Assembly (NCBI RefSeq): GCF_031877795.1 | Contig: NW_027436632.1 | Span: forward strand, 248,001-312,000 | DNA length: 64,000 bases | DNA from: Strix aluco | Lineage: Eukaryota > Chordata > Aves > Strigiformes > Strigidae | Reading direction: 5' to 3' | Program-made: the position numbers and the translations under genes | Notes under the pieces: model-generated | Databases searched by the model: none | Told to the model about the DNA's origin: nothing | Seen by the model: the letters and a program-made list of their open reading frames with translations, nothing else | Part shown: one piece after another, positions 48,377-62,100 of the stretch | How positions within the stretch are numbered: position 1 is the stretch's first letter | Layout of the letters: every line of letters starts with the position of its first letter

Positions 48377-49519
48377 GTGAGTAGCGCCTGGGCGGGCGGG
48401 GGTCGGCCTGGGTGCCGCTGTGCGGCGGGAGGGCGCAGCGGTCTTGGTACATGCGCCTTCTCCTTCCCCAGAGGCTGGCAGAATTAAGAAAAAAGTAGAC
48501 CTGGGAGCTGAGTGCAAATCATTCGGACTGAGGCGGGGGGGGGGGGGGGAGTATATTGCAAACATGATAAATTTGTAATACACTCCTTACGGTCATTGCT
48601 TGTGGCTTTGGTTGGTTTGGGAGATGTTCATGAACTGGCTGCTCATGTTTTGTTGCAAGGCTGTGAGTCTCAGACATCCATATTTGTAATGTACTTAATT
48701 GTATAAAGTTTGTTGATTAATGGTATGTTTTACTTACTTGATTACAGCTGACTTCTTACATTTAGGTATGGAGCTATTCAATAATTTCATGGTGAAACTC
48801 TACAAGTAAAGCAATCCCATGGAATTGGAGTACTCTTTTCTTTACAGTCTCACTTTGCTAGCCCTTCAAATAAAGCAAACGAATGTTTTCTTCTTTGTTA
48901 AAAGTTCAGCATGTTCCAAAAGGGTAATCAAGGATAGTCAGGATCGCAGCTACCTGCTGCCAAAACTTAAAGATGTTTCTTACTCAGTAGGAAGCAGTGT
49001 GCATTCAGCTAGTCTGGATTACTACTTTTTTCTTTCTTTTGAAATGAATACTTAAAAAACTTTTCTGTATAAGTCAGAAGAATAGTCAGAAGGAGCCTTG
49101 AAGAGCTGCAGCTTTCACAAGGCTACTTATTAGCCAGTGCCTTCTCTGGCGTTTTTAAATGTTTTGCTGAGCTACACATGCTATTTTACCTTAGAATGTT
49201 CTCAGTATTGATTAATCATACATAGTATTTGTAGATATTTAATTTAGTCTTCTACCAAATTTAGCGTATTGGTGACAAAATCATTCTCTGACACAAACTG
49301 GTTTTGTAGTCTTTGTCTAGCTTCACACTTTCATTCAGGAACAAAAACTGCAGAACTTGGACTAACTTATGTTTTGATTTGGTGTAACTAAGAAGGGTCA
49401 GCACTTGCATATCAAACTCTTCATAATGTTAAAAACTATTTTGAAACAAAGAACGAGGCTTTTATGTATTCATGTAATCACTTGAATAAGAAAGAATGGG
49501 GAATTTGGTATTTCCCTCA
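48377..49519 (+). other. PANK1: PANK1 intron 1, proximal part
   Basis: The sequence falls back to AT-rich composition after about 48.5 kb; a run of 13 G lies at about 48535-48549. No exon is seen. Confidence 0.6.
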
Positions 49520-50110
49520 TGTTACCGAAAAACTCGGAATAAAACTTATCAACACCAATTTGATGCAGATAAGCAGACACTTCTTTATTAACGGCCGGGT
49601 GCACGGGTGAATCCTTTCACCAACGACGCACACCATGCACCAAAATCATACATCTTATGTGGAACGTACTCATACATATTCATTAAGTATTCATGCATAA
49701 ACATAACAATTCCTGGAAATCATTATCATACTCTCCTCCTATTTCCGATTCTGCACAGTAGAGTCCAGAAGCACCTGGAAATGGGTCTGGGGTGTAATGT
49801 GAGTCGGTGGGTAATGAGTCGGTGGTGGCGATCTCCCCCTGTCGGAGTTACCTATTGCCTGAGGACACTTTCTTGGCTTAAACTTACATGTTGCTTCAGC
49901 CGATTTCCCTATTTTCCCATTAATTTGGATTCTGACATCTCTCTGCATTCTTTCAGGTTATTAAATACCTTATAAGTAAAATTATCTTGAATCTTAAGCC
50001 TGTTAGCTATAGTTCTAAATGTTCCTACTAGGTGATTCTGACCAATTCTTTCAGCCTTGGTACAGGGCTGTACAGGGGAGTTCGTAGTAGCCTCGGTTCC
50101 TGTATAGAGT
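49520..50110 (-). mobile_element. minus-strand ERV fragment (3' internal end plus LTR)
   Basis: Read on the minus strand, an open frame of about 65 codons (about 50105 to the stop at 49909-49911) includes LVGTFRTIANRLKIQDNFTY and KECREMSESKLMGK. It is followed by a purine stretch (GACAGGGGGAGA) and then an LTR-like sequence with CGTTGGTGAAAGGATTCACC and AATAAA (within GTTAATAAAGAAG), ending GGTAACA at 49520. The CGTTGGTG block resembles the LTR at 28.1 kb. The 5' part of the element is missing. Confidence 0.6.
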
Positions 50111-53100
50111 GCAAATGCAGCATAGGATTTTTACTAAATATCTCTTATAATTCTATAGACCTATTAAAATTAAACAAATTAATACTAATCTATATTAAAT
50201 CAATAACATATCAAATCAGTAACATTGGTATACTGCTGTTGGATTGGGGTGTATTTATTTATTTAAAGTCTCATGAACAGCAGCTTGTAGTTGGCACCAC
50301 CTGTCAGCTTTTCAGTGACCAGTATAAAAGGAGCTGATGGTTTGTTTCTTTGGGTGGAGGTAAGCCTGGGGTGTTTGTCATCTCTGCTGGAATCTGCTCT
50401 TAATACCTGTTTAACAGAGCATCTTGTCTCAGGGACTTCTTTTCTAATGCATATTAGGTGATGATTGCTGGGAGTTCTGTGTTGTTACTTCATATCAAAC
50501 TAGTTGTCAACAAAATCCCTTTGAATATTGGAGCATTTTTAAGAAAGAAAAGAATGTGGTAGAATTTTCTTCAAGCAATTGCAGTAGAAGCCCTAAAAGC
50601 ATAGATCTAGAACAAAAAAAAAAAATAATTTTGAAAAACATGGCAAAAAATGAAAGGCGAAGCATTGAAGAAGTGGTCATAGGACTCGGAACTGACCTTG
50701 TTTTGGTTCTGTTGTTCTGACTTACCAAAAATATTCTGAAAATAAGAATTCAAAACAGTAAGTGGAAACATGCATATACTGATTATCCTTAAAGATTCTG
50801 TAAAATGTAGGGAAATTTTATTACAGCTGTGCTCATAGAACAGGAAGAGGAAGATGTATCCTCAGGATATTTTCCTGCAATTTTGGAGCGTTTTTGCCAG
50901 ACTTCCAACAGTGATGTGATAAAAGCTTCCAGACCTCTCTGTTTGGAAGAGCTCTGCCTTGGGTAGTTTTCCTGCCATCCTCAGCATGGGCCAAGGGGAG
51001 CTGGGGGGGCTGAAGCTTTGGCAAGAGCATGGTTTTTTTTTTTTCCCCCTGCAACTTTCTCTGTCAAATGGCCCTCAAGAAAAATAGCCTTCGCTTGTGC
51101 CTTAGACCCAGAGCCAGCACATGGTTCATCAAATGCATCTGTTATCTAAGTGCAGTGAAAGGTGGGGAAGGAGGGAAGAAAACAGGTGAAAAAAAACAGT
51201 TTGTTTTTTGTGGGTTTTTTGTTTGTTTGTTTGTGGTGATGTGGGTGTGTTTGGGTTTTTTTTAATAACTAATTAAGTTCTCTGATTTGATTTCTTCTAT
51301 GCCCAGGTAGCACCCATGCCAGCAGGAAAGGGTGAGGGGGCGATGAGGCCCCTGGGTGGGAGAGGAGGCCAGAGCCCACCTGGGGAGGCAGGAGGGGTTG
51401 AAGTGTCTCACAACTGTTGGCTGGGGGATTTGGCAGGCCTGACAGCAAACAAAAAGGAAAATCAATATTGTGTTTTGTTTCTACCCTTAAGAAAGGAAAT
51501 ATTTTAAAAGGAAAAAAAAAATCAAGAAAAACGATGAATGTATTTCTTTCAGTACTGAAAACAAGAACCAGATTCATACTGCCAGATTCGGTCTGCAATC
51601 ACCCTTCCTTTACTTTTTGAATATTATTGAGGTACACACGTTTATGACTGATGAGCTTTCTTAATGGAAAGCACCATGTCTGGCAGCAGTGTGACAGCCG
51701 CAGGGATTTCCAGCTGGTGCCCTGGCTGAGTAGGTAAATGGCTTAGGATGCAGGTTGCACCCCCCTGCAGATGTTGTTCTGAGCCCTCTGCAGTTCCAGA
51801 CTGCACTGCACTCTTCGTGCTGGTCTTAGAGCCCTTCCCTCAGCTGGCCTCATGTGAAGGATTGCAGCAGAGGAGTGGGAGGCTCCATGGGAATTTCCTT
51901 TGCTGAGCCATCAGGGCTGGTCTGACCTGTGCTGTTGTGTTTTAGGGCACTGCCAAGCACAGGAGTGTTCTTCTGCCTGGCTGGGGCATTCCTGCCACGT
52001 AGCATTCCCATTTCTTAGTCTGAAGGACTCTGTTTCAACAACCCAGTGAAGTTGTGTAAGATGTATTTAACACTTAGTAAACAAGCCCTTGAGCTGGCTC
52101 ATGTGTTTTTGCAGTTAATTTAGTACTTTACTAAGCGCAGCTACACTGTTGGTTTCTAAATCTGGTGCATTCGGTGTCTTTTTTTGTCCATACAGCACAT
52201 TTAAGAAGGGTTTTACTAATTGCAGTTCAGTAGTTCAGACCTGTTGTATGTTGAGATCACTCTAATTGCATTCTCAGAGTATGCATAGAGCTTGATGGTG
52301 ACGCTTATGACTTTATTTCGTTGAAATTGCTACTCCCATCTCATCCATAGAAATGCTTTCTGTCTGAAACACAGCTGCATTATGATTTGCTGTGATAAAT
52401 GTTAATTGATAAATGAGAGTCATCGTCTCTTGTTTGAACCTTATTACAGATTCCAAATTAAAACTCAGAAAGCATTTTTCTGGATGCATGAATGGTAAAA
52501 GGTATGGGGAAGAATAGGTTTTGGAAAATATGTAGAAGATCCCACAACTGGACAGGCATCATGTTTTTAGCACGGACTGATTCTTGCATTAATCATTAAA
52601 GCGAACACTAAAGTGACTCCCGTGCTAATGGATTAAAGCAATGCACTTAACAATATGTATTCCCTGCTCATTGATGTGTGAAAAATCTTTGTTTCCAGCT
52701 TTTGTGAATATATTTAGGAAGGAGGTGATTGATGCTCCTGCTACATGCAGTTTTATTGCAACTCAGAGCTGCAGCTGCCTCAAGTTCAGCAAACAGAATC
52801 TCCAAGTAAAGATTAAAAGCAGTTTCCGTCTGTGGGAATACAGTATTTCCTGAACTGGGAGAGGTCTGGGTCCCAGTGCTGGTGACCAGATCTCAAAATC
52901 ATTGCACTTCAGCCAGCAGTGGGAGCTCTCTGGAGCAGATTTCTGTTTGTGTTCATTTATTAGCTAATGTGTGCAGCTTCATTTTGCATGGATGATGTAG
53001 CTGATGCATGTGAGGTCCACAGTGCCTCACAGTCAGGTCTTCACATGTTTATCCGCATTAGGAACCTTGTAGTGGGAGTACAAATGCACCATGATCACTT

Positions 53101-56100
53101 GGAAGACTTACGAAATGACACAGCAGCTCTGATCTGTCAGTCCAGTTCATGATTTCAGTCATTGTCAGTGCAAGATCTGCTGGATTCATACAAAGGTGTA
53201 TTTCAACACCAGGTTTGTTTAGAAAGGGTAGGAGAGTGAATTTGTACTGATGTATATTCAAACTGTCCTGGCACCAGACTTTTCTGTTGATTTAACTCAC
53301 CTTAATGCCATAATTCATTAGAACCAACTCCATGGATACGTGTACAGTAAGTGATGCTTTGTACTGAGCAGTGGCAAAGAGCAAGGGTTGTTTTCTGTTT
53401 AACACGTGTACAGCACACACAGGTTTGCTAGTCTAATTCTACGTACGTATGGATCTATCTTAAGGTTAATTTTTTTTTTAGATGAACACCTGTAGTTCTG
53501 CATAGTGGAGCCTGTTGACTTCAGAAAGTATAATTGCATGTGAAATGTCACACAACCCTTTCCACTTAGTTCTGTTTAAGAATTTTGCAGTAAGCAGGGT
53601 GCTTTATCCCAGCCTGTGAGATAGCGATGTTGGTTTGAGTTTAATAGGAGTGTGTTTAGTGTATGTGTTCAGAATGTAATATGTGTGTTTTTGTGGATGT
53701 TGACAGTGCTTACGTATTGTATAATGAGCGTTGTCTGTTTTAAAGGTTGGATAGAGGATTGCTAGGTTTTAAGAATGAGGGGGAATTGTTTCTGTTACTA
53801 TTTGGTGCATCAACGTCCCTTCCTTATGCCTCTGCATTGTCTATGTTTCTCTGTTTTTACTCTCTTCATTTATTGTAGAATGTGCTTCTTCCAAAAATTG
53901 TGTTCAGAAGACCGCTTAGAATATGGAATTTAATGGCATAGGAATGAAAGACTAATTAAAATGAATGGATTGTGAGGATGTGGGCTTGGGCTGGAGGAGA
54001 AGGAATCGGCGTACGTGGCAGGTGAACAAGGAGGCGGTGGGTGATACGGAGCTGTGGATGAGGTTGTGCTGTTCTGATAATGCCTTCTGTGTCCTTACCA
54101 TTGATCAAACTGCTGTGGATTTTAGAAGGTGACTCAGGCTTTGTTTCTGTGGTCTAGTCTGTACAGATGTACAAGTGCAGTGTTTGGTTAAATTTGTGCC
54201 AGCTCCATGTAGGTGCTGGGATCTGTCCATGGGCAGCTGACAGGAGGTGGATTGGAGATACCTGAGCTTCAAACATAGAGTGAGGAAAACAGAATTCTGC
54301 CTCTGCACTGCTCTGCTAGCAGTAAGGCTTTTGCTTTTTCTCTCTCTCAAATGGTTTCTTCTAATATTCCTCACTCTCCTCTCTGTAAGATCACTTTTGT
54401 CTATAAAACTTACTTTGCCTTATCATCATCTTTTTTCCTCTTTTTTTTCCCTCAATCCTCTTCTTTTCCTCAGGATTCTTGTAGGATTCTTAGCTGTAAC
54501 CTTTCCTGCTGCCTCTGCTGGTTTGGCTTGCAGTCTCGTGATTGATGACTGTGCTTCTGACCTTACTCTTTAATTTCTACAAACCTGTGTGGCACCCCTC
54601 AGAAGTGCCTTTGAGTGGCTGGAGCTGAAACCTGGATGAACAGTTCTTACTGAACCTGTTTGCCTTCAGGTGGCCATCATGAGACCGTAGTTGGTGGAAC
54701 TTGGTCAAGAAACTCTGGTTTTCATTGTAATATCCCTAAATAATTAAGTGTGCACACCAATCTGTGTGGACTAGAAACGCAGCACCATAATTTTCCATAC
54801 CCTGTTGCTTCATTTATTTATACATTTTTAATTATATTTAAATTTAAAGCTCTGCTTTCTAGGAATACTTTTTCCATGACTTTTTTTTTATATTCCAACT
54901 ACACTAATTTATTTCTTCATACGCTGTCCCGTTCTGCTTAATTCTGTAGTAAAACCTATGACAGACAACTTGCTTAAGAGCAGTACAGGTAAGGCCGTGT
55001 AGTTCAAAAGTAGTTACTTGTTTGAAAAGAATTTGTAACTTGAATGAGTATCATCTGACAGTATGTACAGTAAAACTTTAAGGTGGTTTGCTCTTTCTCT
55101 TGTTTGAAGTAGAATAAGATTTTGCTTTAGGAAATTGGCTTCTTTAGAGCAGTTGAGTACTTTCAGAAGTATTCAGTGTGCACATCTATATATTACTGAG
55201 AGTGAAGCAGCAATAGGAGATTTATCAGCTGACTGATGCTGATTACAGACATCTCGTTCTGCATATAATTTGTTTTCTTTCAGGTAAAAAATGAGGATAC
55301 AGTAATTTTTCACCCAGTTAAATCCACAGTGTATTAACTTTCTTTGCCAGTATGGATTTTCTGTATCAATAGCGATTTTGAGAAGAGAGACCTTTTATTT
55401 GCTCGTGGAAGAGGCCAAGCAGCACACACTGACCCATTCCCTCATTCAGACTGCAGCTGGAATTGGGTAGTGAGGCTTGTAATGGACTAAATGAGCTGTC
55501 GGAACTTTGCACTCCCTGAATAAGATTCAGCAAGCTTTTTCCTAGTTTTTAGAAGAAAGAAGATACTGAAAATTGAGATCTTCATGTACTTTGTACAAGA
55601 AGTAAATTTAACTTAGGAGATCCACACATAGAGATGTACACGCAGTTGCTGAAGTTTTATTCTTTAACAATGAATGAGTCTGATTCTGAAAATTCCCAAG
55701 TTTGTGGGAAATCCCAAATTCTGAAGTTGGAAATGGCTTTAAACTCTGACGCTGTTCTGGTGTTTGACCATCAGCGAGAACCTTGTATAACTTTGTCTGA
55801 AGTTACCCTTCTGTAATGTCATTGTCTGTAGGGTGGGTGTGTGGCTCCGGTAACACCTACAAACCACCCAGGGCATTTGGATGAAAAAATTCTGAGAAGT
55901 CTTTGGATGATGATGATTTTACAAGGTAGTTTTTAAAATAGCACTTTGAGGTTTGAGTGGTGTGGGTGTTTTTGTTTGTTTGCTTTTTCTTTGTCTCCTC
56001 TTGAAACATTGTTTAAAATGGTGATAAAATGTGTTCCTCTGGCCTTGTGCAGTTTTTCTAAGTGTATGGGGTTTGGGGGGTTTTTTTGGTAATGGTCTTT

Positions 56101-59100
56101 ACTGGAGGTTCTTTGTTGCTTGCAAAGTTCATTCTGTATGTCAGTTGAATCTGAATTTAGTTGTAAAACACGAGGCCTTGGTTTGTTCCTGTAAATTGCT
56201 GGGTCATCTTGGTTGACTATACTATGAAATCTAGTATTTGGTGAACTCTGTAAGATAACTCTGCGTTAGAACAATTAGAGACAGTGTGGTGCCACTGGCT
56301 CCTTGTGGACAAGCCCTTTGGAAGCTGCACTTCTGCTTTAGTTCAGGGGGTGGTTAAAGTGCTGCAGAGGCTCAGACAAGGCAAAGGCCTCCCAGGTTCT
56401 GCCACACAGTTCACACGATCTGCTACGCGCGGGGTTCTCCATCGTGCAGTGATGCAGTAGGATATTCACATCAACAAGGCTTTATTAAAATACTTGTCAT
56501 TTGAATCCAAAGGTAACAGACAGACAACCTTCAGTTTTTTCAGGAAAAATATGTGTGGTCGTTTTATTATCAATTTAACATTGTCTTCTAAACCCAGACT
56601 CTGTTGTGGATTTAATTTTAAGTTGATCTCTGCTCAGTAAAATACTTAAACCTATGGTAGATTTTTGCTGCAAACAATGGCTTAGGTGAGACTTTTCTTT
56701 TTCATAGTTGTTTTCTGTTATGAGAAAGTAGAGATGTAAAGAAAACCAGGGGTGTTCTATGTATTAAAGCATCCCTAACTGTCACACCACCCGGTGGTTC
56801 CCTTGTCTGCCTCCTGCAGTTCCAGGTTCTGAGCAGTACCAGGAATTTGGATGTTCAGATTGTCTGACGTGGTAGGAAGGAGTACTTGAGTGTGTGTTTT
56901 ATCTTTACCACTTACCTGGAGTGAAACAAGAAATTTTTTTTTTTTTGCTTGTTCAGATTTATTTGAAGGAATAATGTAATTCTAGTAGTGAATCAAAGGC
57001 AATTTTTTTACCCATTTCCTGAAGCCATAGTTATAGGCAAATAATAGTGTTTTTATCTGCAGTGAGAACATGTGTACATTGTGAGTGGTCCTGGTACAAT
57101 GAAGTGTTGATTTCAACTATTTCACTTGTTCTGATTTCTGCTGTCATTTAGCTTGTGCCTTAAGTACTTAGTGAGCAGCCTTTTATTTATTTATTTTCTA
57201 AAAAAGGTACTGTTATACTCTTAAAGACGAAGCATTGCAAGTATTAAGTGATTGTGAATGTAGTGTCAGAGGATTAAAGCCCGGAGCTCACTTTCCCTGT
57301 GCAGATACAGTGGTTCCTTGTTCTGGTCAGTGTGATGCCGTGGAAGAGACTGATCACTGCAATATCTCCCTGCACAAACTGCCCTGAGATCCTGCTGATG
57401 GCCAGGCTGCAGCATCAGGCTTCAAGTCTCTTGATGTGAGTCCTTCTGTTTGAAACCCTCAGGGAAGAAGTGTACCTGTGATAGTGCCTGGAAGAGTTAA
57501 CTTGTTCAGTTTTGAAATTAGGGCAATTTTTCTAATTGTGCTACTTCCAAGAGCTGTTCTGTTGTTGGTTTACCTTTCATATATGGGAGGTTCTGCTTTT
57601 GAGAGGCAAAAAAGTTCTGTAGGATTTAAAAAGATCAGTTTTTATAACACCGATTTCTGATCAGGTGTACATAGGGAGGTGGCCAAAGGTAATACCAGCA
57701 GTGGTGACTCTGAAAATCTTGGAGTAAAAAGCCTTGTTCACATTTTTTAATATTTGATTAAACAGCTTAGAAGGATTTCCTGGTACAGTTATTTGGGCAC
57801 TAACAAATGGTCAGGCTATTGTAATATGTATGTTAAGCTCTCTCCAACGTTCAGGTGTAATCAGGATCCTGAACCTGGTATTAGCCCTCTCACTGATCAT
57901 ATGGGCCGGGTATATCGATGGAGTGACACTGAATGTCTGCAGGTGCCTGACTTGTCACACACACGGCACCTCTGGGCATGTGAAGCAGGTGGAGTCTGCA
58001 GGTGTGCAAGGGTCAGCAGGTGTGTATTGTATGAAAAAGGACCTGTCAGTCACACAGTGTGTTCCCTGGGTTTCGGTGAGAGCATTTCATGGGTAGAGCA
58101 TTACACCAATGATCCTTCTCCCAGAGGCAGGGAAGGCGAATCACCGGGACACTGGTACCTGCCTAAAGTCACCAGAGAGTCCACTGGCAGGAGCTGCCTC
58201 TGCATCTCATAAATCTCTTGTCCATTTTATGTCCACACAACCACAAGAAGACATTCGTATTGAATTATTTTCTTAAAAACTCTGGAAGTGCTGCTCTATT
58301 GTTACAGGCATTGTATTTCAGAATGCTTTCAGGTGTTTTCAAGCGTTATAATTCTCCATATTCAGAGAAAAGAGGAAAAACGCAGACCCCTTTTTTTTTC
58401 TTGCACCGAAAAAGGGTTTCACACCCAGATGCAAAATCCCCTCCCAAAGCAGATTTTACAGCTCAGTTATTAACCCCTGGAAAAGAATTCACACTGGGAG
58501 TGCTGACAGTTCCCTAATTACAGAGATTCTAATAGAACCCGTAATAATAAGGTAGCACCCAAGTTCGCTGAGCTGCTGTGTCAGCTGTCGAACCCAAGCT
58601 CACAGAAATCTCTGAGTGGAAATGTGGGGTGGTGCCATTCAGGGCTGGTTTGCATCTGCTGTTCTCGGTGAGCATGCCGGCTGATGTATGAAATGGTGTT
58701 TTCCTGCCGTTAGGGCTGCCTGGCCTGCTGCTGGAGGTGTGTCTGAACACAGCTGAGGTTATCTCTGCGCCTTTGAAACGAAACCCAGTGCATTCTTAGA
58801 CTAGATAAACACCAGTGTTATTCTGGGCAATTGAGGAAGGATTAGCAGTGTTAAAAATGTTAATTTTTCTTTTTCGTTAAAAAGATCCTTAAGGCTAACT
58901 TCACTTTGAAGCAGCGGTATTTCAGTTACAGTGCAATAGTCTCCACAGCAACACTTGCCCACATGGGGTGGGAAACTGATACACCAGTGACCCAATTTTT
59001 CAAGGTCTGTCCACTTTCCATTCTGCTGTGTCATAAGCTAAAGATTTTTCCAACTTACTTTAGACTATAGAAACTAGTTAATGGAGTTGGACTTGGTGAG

Positions 59101-62100
59101 AGCAAGGGCCTTGAAGGGGCATTGCATGTGCAGTGCTGGAAGTTCCCCTGCGGAACAAATCCTGTCCCAGGTGAGCTGCCGTCCAGAAGTGAGCACTGGG
59201 TCACGCTGGGTGCTGTAGGCAGACCACAGTCTCTAGGAGCAGCTGATACTTGGACTTTTTTTCTGGGCTGTGAACACACTGCCAACACAACACCTGGTAG
59301 TGTCAAACCAAACATCTGAGCCTGGGTCCTTCTAAGAATTGACCTGATTGAGCTGTAACTGGTAGTCTGGTGTGCTGCGAGACTTCTGGAGTAGGAGAAA
59401 GATAGAAAGGGTTGCTGCTAAAAACAAACATCTTCTGTGCTTGATTTTTAAAACATACTTTCAATATGGGATGAAAAAGTACATTTTTAGAGTAATTTTG
59501 TGTAGTAAACAGGGCATTTGAGATAACGGTGATGATAGTGTTGATGTGTCTTCAGGAGCTAATCTTTAACATAACGGCTTCTCTGATGGCTGCTCAGACA
59601 ATCACATTGATCACTGAGTGCTGCTGAGACACAGACTGTGCTTCCAGCATTGATCCATGACAGCATGAGAATACTTTGGGTAAGTAGTCATGTATAAAAT
59701 TAACTGCAGTTTTATTTTTCAAGTGATGTAATGTCAGGAAAATTAAAGAAGTCTTCACCCATATCAAAAAAATCAGTTTTATTTCATATTTATTGATTAT
59801 AGTGTTTTAATCAGCATGACTTCATTTCTAAAAAATTAGCAAAATTGTATTGTTTTCCTGAAAGTAAGCAGTTAAGTACTAACTGAAACATAGTTAAATT
59901 TCTTTGGCTCTTAGAGCTGGAAGGAACAAGTTGTTTTTGCAGGTGGATTCATAAACATGGCTGTAATATCTAATAATGCAAAGTCTCTTTTCTTTTATGT
60001 TATAAATTAAGACAAATGCCAGGATCTGGTTTTGGTGCTACTGGATGTCCTCTCCTGCTAACATTCATTTGGGGGAAAAACGACTGGAAAATGCTGAATA
60101 AAGCTTGAAGGCCTGAAGCCATAGGCTGGGGCTCTCCCAGACAGCTGCTGCTTCAGCTGCAGCCAGTGAGAACCCTCCGCAGAGCCGCCTCGGAAGGGCC
60201 AGGCGCTGCCTTGGGCTGGCAGCCGTTTTTAGGCTGTTCTAAAAGCCGGTGGGAGAGCAGTGCTTACCCTGGAGTCCAGGCTGGGAGCGCTGTGTGCAGG
60301 TCATTGCTGCTGACCTAAATCCCAGCCCTGGGGTTCAGTGCTGTGCAGTGTGTGTGCTGCACAGCTCAGGGGGCAGCAGGCAGTCACTGCTAGTGCTTTG
60401 GGACTGGTACCACCAAAACTGCAGGTCAGGGGGAGACACGAAGGGAAAAGCTCTGCTGTGCCCTGCAGCCACTTACAGCTGCTGTACAGTTTTCTTACTG
60501 TTTCTGTTTGCCATGTCCTGATGGCTGTGGTAGTATGGTGTGTGCTATTTAAAGCTGACTGATAAACCAGAGCCAACCCAAGGTGTTGCAGGATCCCACT
60601 TCTCTTGTCCCTTAATCAGCAGACAAGCCATTGCCATAATGTGGTGGGACAAAATTTCTTGTCCTTTCATGTTGCATCACAGCGAGAACAATGCAAGAAT
60701 AGATCTCTGTCAATTTTTTCAGTACTTCAAGCTAAAATATCTCAGTTATTTTAAAATGTTCATTTTGAGATGTCAGTGATGATCCATGAGGCTGGGAAGA
60801 TTCTTAATTTATGAAACCAGTTTGGCTGTCACATCTCACTTTTCAAACTTAATGGATTCAAATTCCAAGTTATTTTTCCCTTGCATTCTGAGTCGCTCAT
60901 TTTATTTTGTTGATCTGTGATAGAGAAGGTGGCTGAAATAAAACTAGAAGAAAAAAAGCAAAAATTATTAATGTCCAGGTGATAAGGATATGTTCTTGCC
61001 CTTATCTCTTCTTCTCGACACCCCTCACCACCTTTAGCCTCACTTTTTTCTGCTTTCCATGCTTCCAGTTTGAAACTGGGTTTTTTATCTTTTTGGTCTG
61101 CATTTTCTTCCTGTTGCTCTTTGCTGTGCTCAGATCCTGGTTCTAAAGAGATGGTGAGTCTTATTTTCAGCACTCGATGACTGACAGTGGAATTTCTTTG
61201 ATGAGGCAGACTGTGCCTGTAGAGTCTGTTCTTTGGCTCTGGCACCAGTACAAGCTTTCCCAAGGGCTCGCTGTGCTGAAAGTGATGCTCATCTCTAGTC
61301 TAGACAAAACCTTGGCACCTTTGATTCATTTACTGTCTCTTTTACATTTCCTTCCCTGTATATCCAAACACTGATATTGCTTGGAGTCATGTTTAGAATA
61401 TTTAGTACAAGCAATTAGAGAGCTTTTTGGCTACTGTCTTTTTATTTTTAGAATCTCTGTGAGGCAGAGTGAGGGAGTTACCTCTGGGGAGTGCAGCCGT
61501 CAGCATGTGTTTTAGATTCCATCTGTGGCAGAACTGAATTTCTGCATGGCTCACCAGACCAACCTGCAGCCAGAGGACTGGCTCTGAAGAAATCCATGCT
61601 TTTGGTTCCTGAGGTCTTTGACTCAGTCCTGAGTATTCTGGCAGTCATAGACAGAACACTTCAGTGTTTTGTGGTGGGTCTTTTTGGTTTGTTTTGCCTT
61701 TTTTTCCGCACCAGGAGTGGGACAAATAAAAATGCTATTAAAGAAAAAGTACAAAAAACTTCAGTGCTGGTAGTGGGTCATTACCACAGGTAGTTACAAA
61801 CTGTACAACAGAAAGAAATTTGCTTGCTTTTGAAATGTGAACCATCTTCTAAATGTAATAAGGGCACAGAGAAGTACGCTGTGTTGAGAAGTGACCCTAC
61901 TTGTTTGGAGAGCAAAGCACGGAAAGGCAGCCCTGCAGCTGGGGGTCAGCTGGGACCCACTGAAGCCAGGAGCAGGCTGTTGGGTGCCTGCCGCGGGGGC
62001 TGCAGGAGCCGGTGGTGCCGGGGCCAATCCTCCAGCCCAGGGGGGCTCTTGCCAGAGCCAGCAGGTTCTGCGGAGGGCAGCGTGCCTGGGCAGCGAGCTC

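Larger units (their letters stand above)
47270..48460 (+). promoter_or_regulatory. PANK1: CpG island with the PANK1 promoters
   Basis: About 1.2 kb of very high G+C and CpG density covering both alternative PANK1 first exons. No TATA box is evident, as is usual for a housekeeping metabolic gene. Long frames on the minus strand here are composition artefacts. Confidence 0.88.

Noticed and set aside
47167..48452. Minus-strand frames of up to 283 codons in the PANK1 CpG island
   Set aside because: Arg/Pro/Ala-rich translations in all frames are expected from GC-rich DNA, and the plus-strand PANK1 exons explain the conserved sequence.
57754..58212. 152-codon plus-strand frame in PANK1 intron 1
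   Set aside because: Composition is unlike a protein domain, no splice sites in phase, no recognisable family, and overlapping frames of similar length on the same strand. Probably chance.
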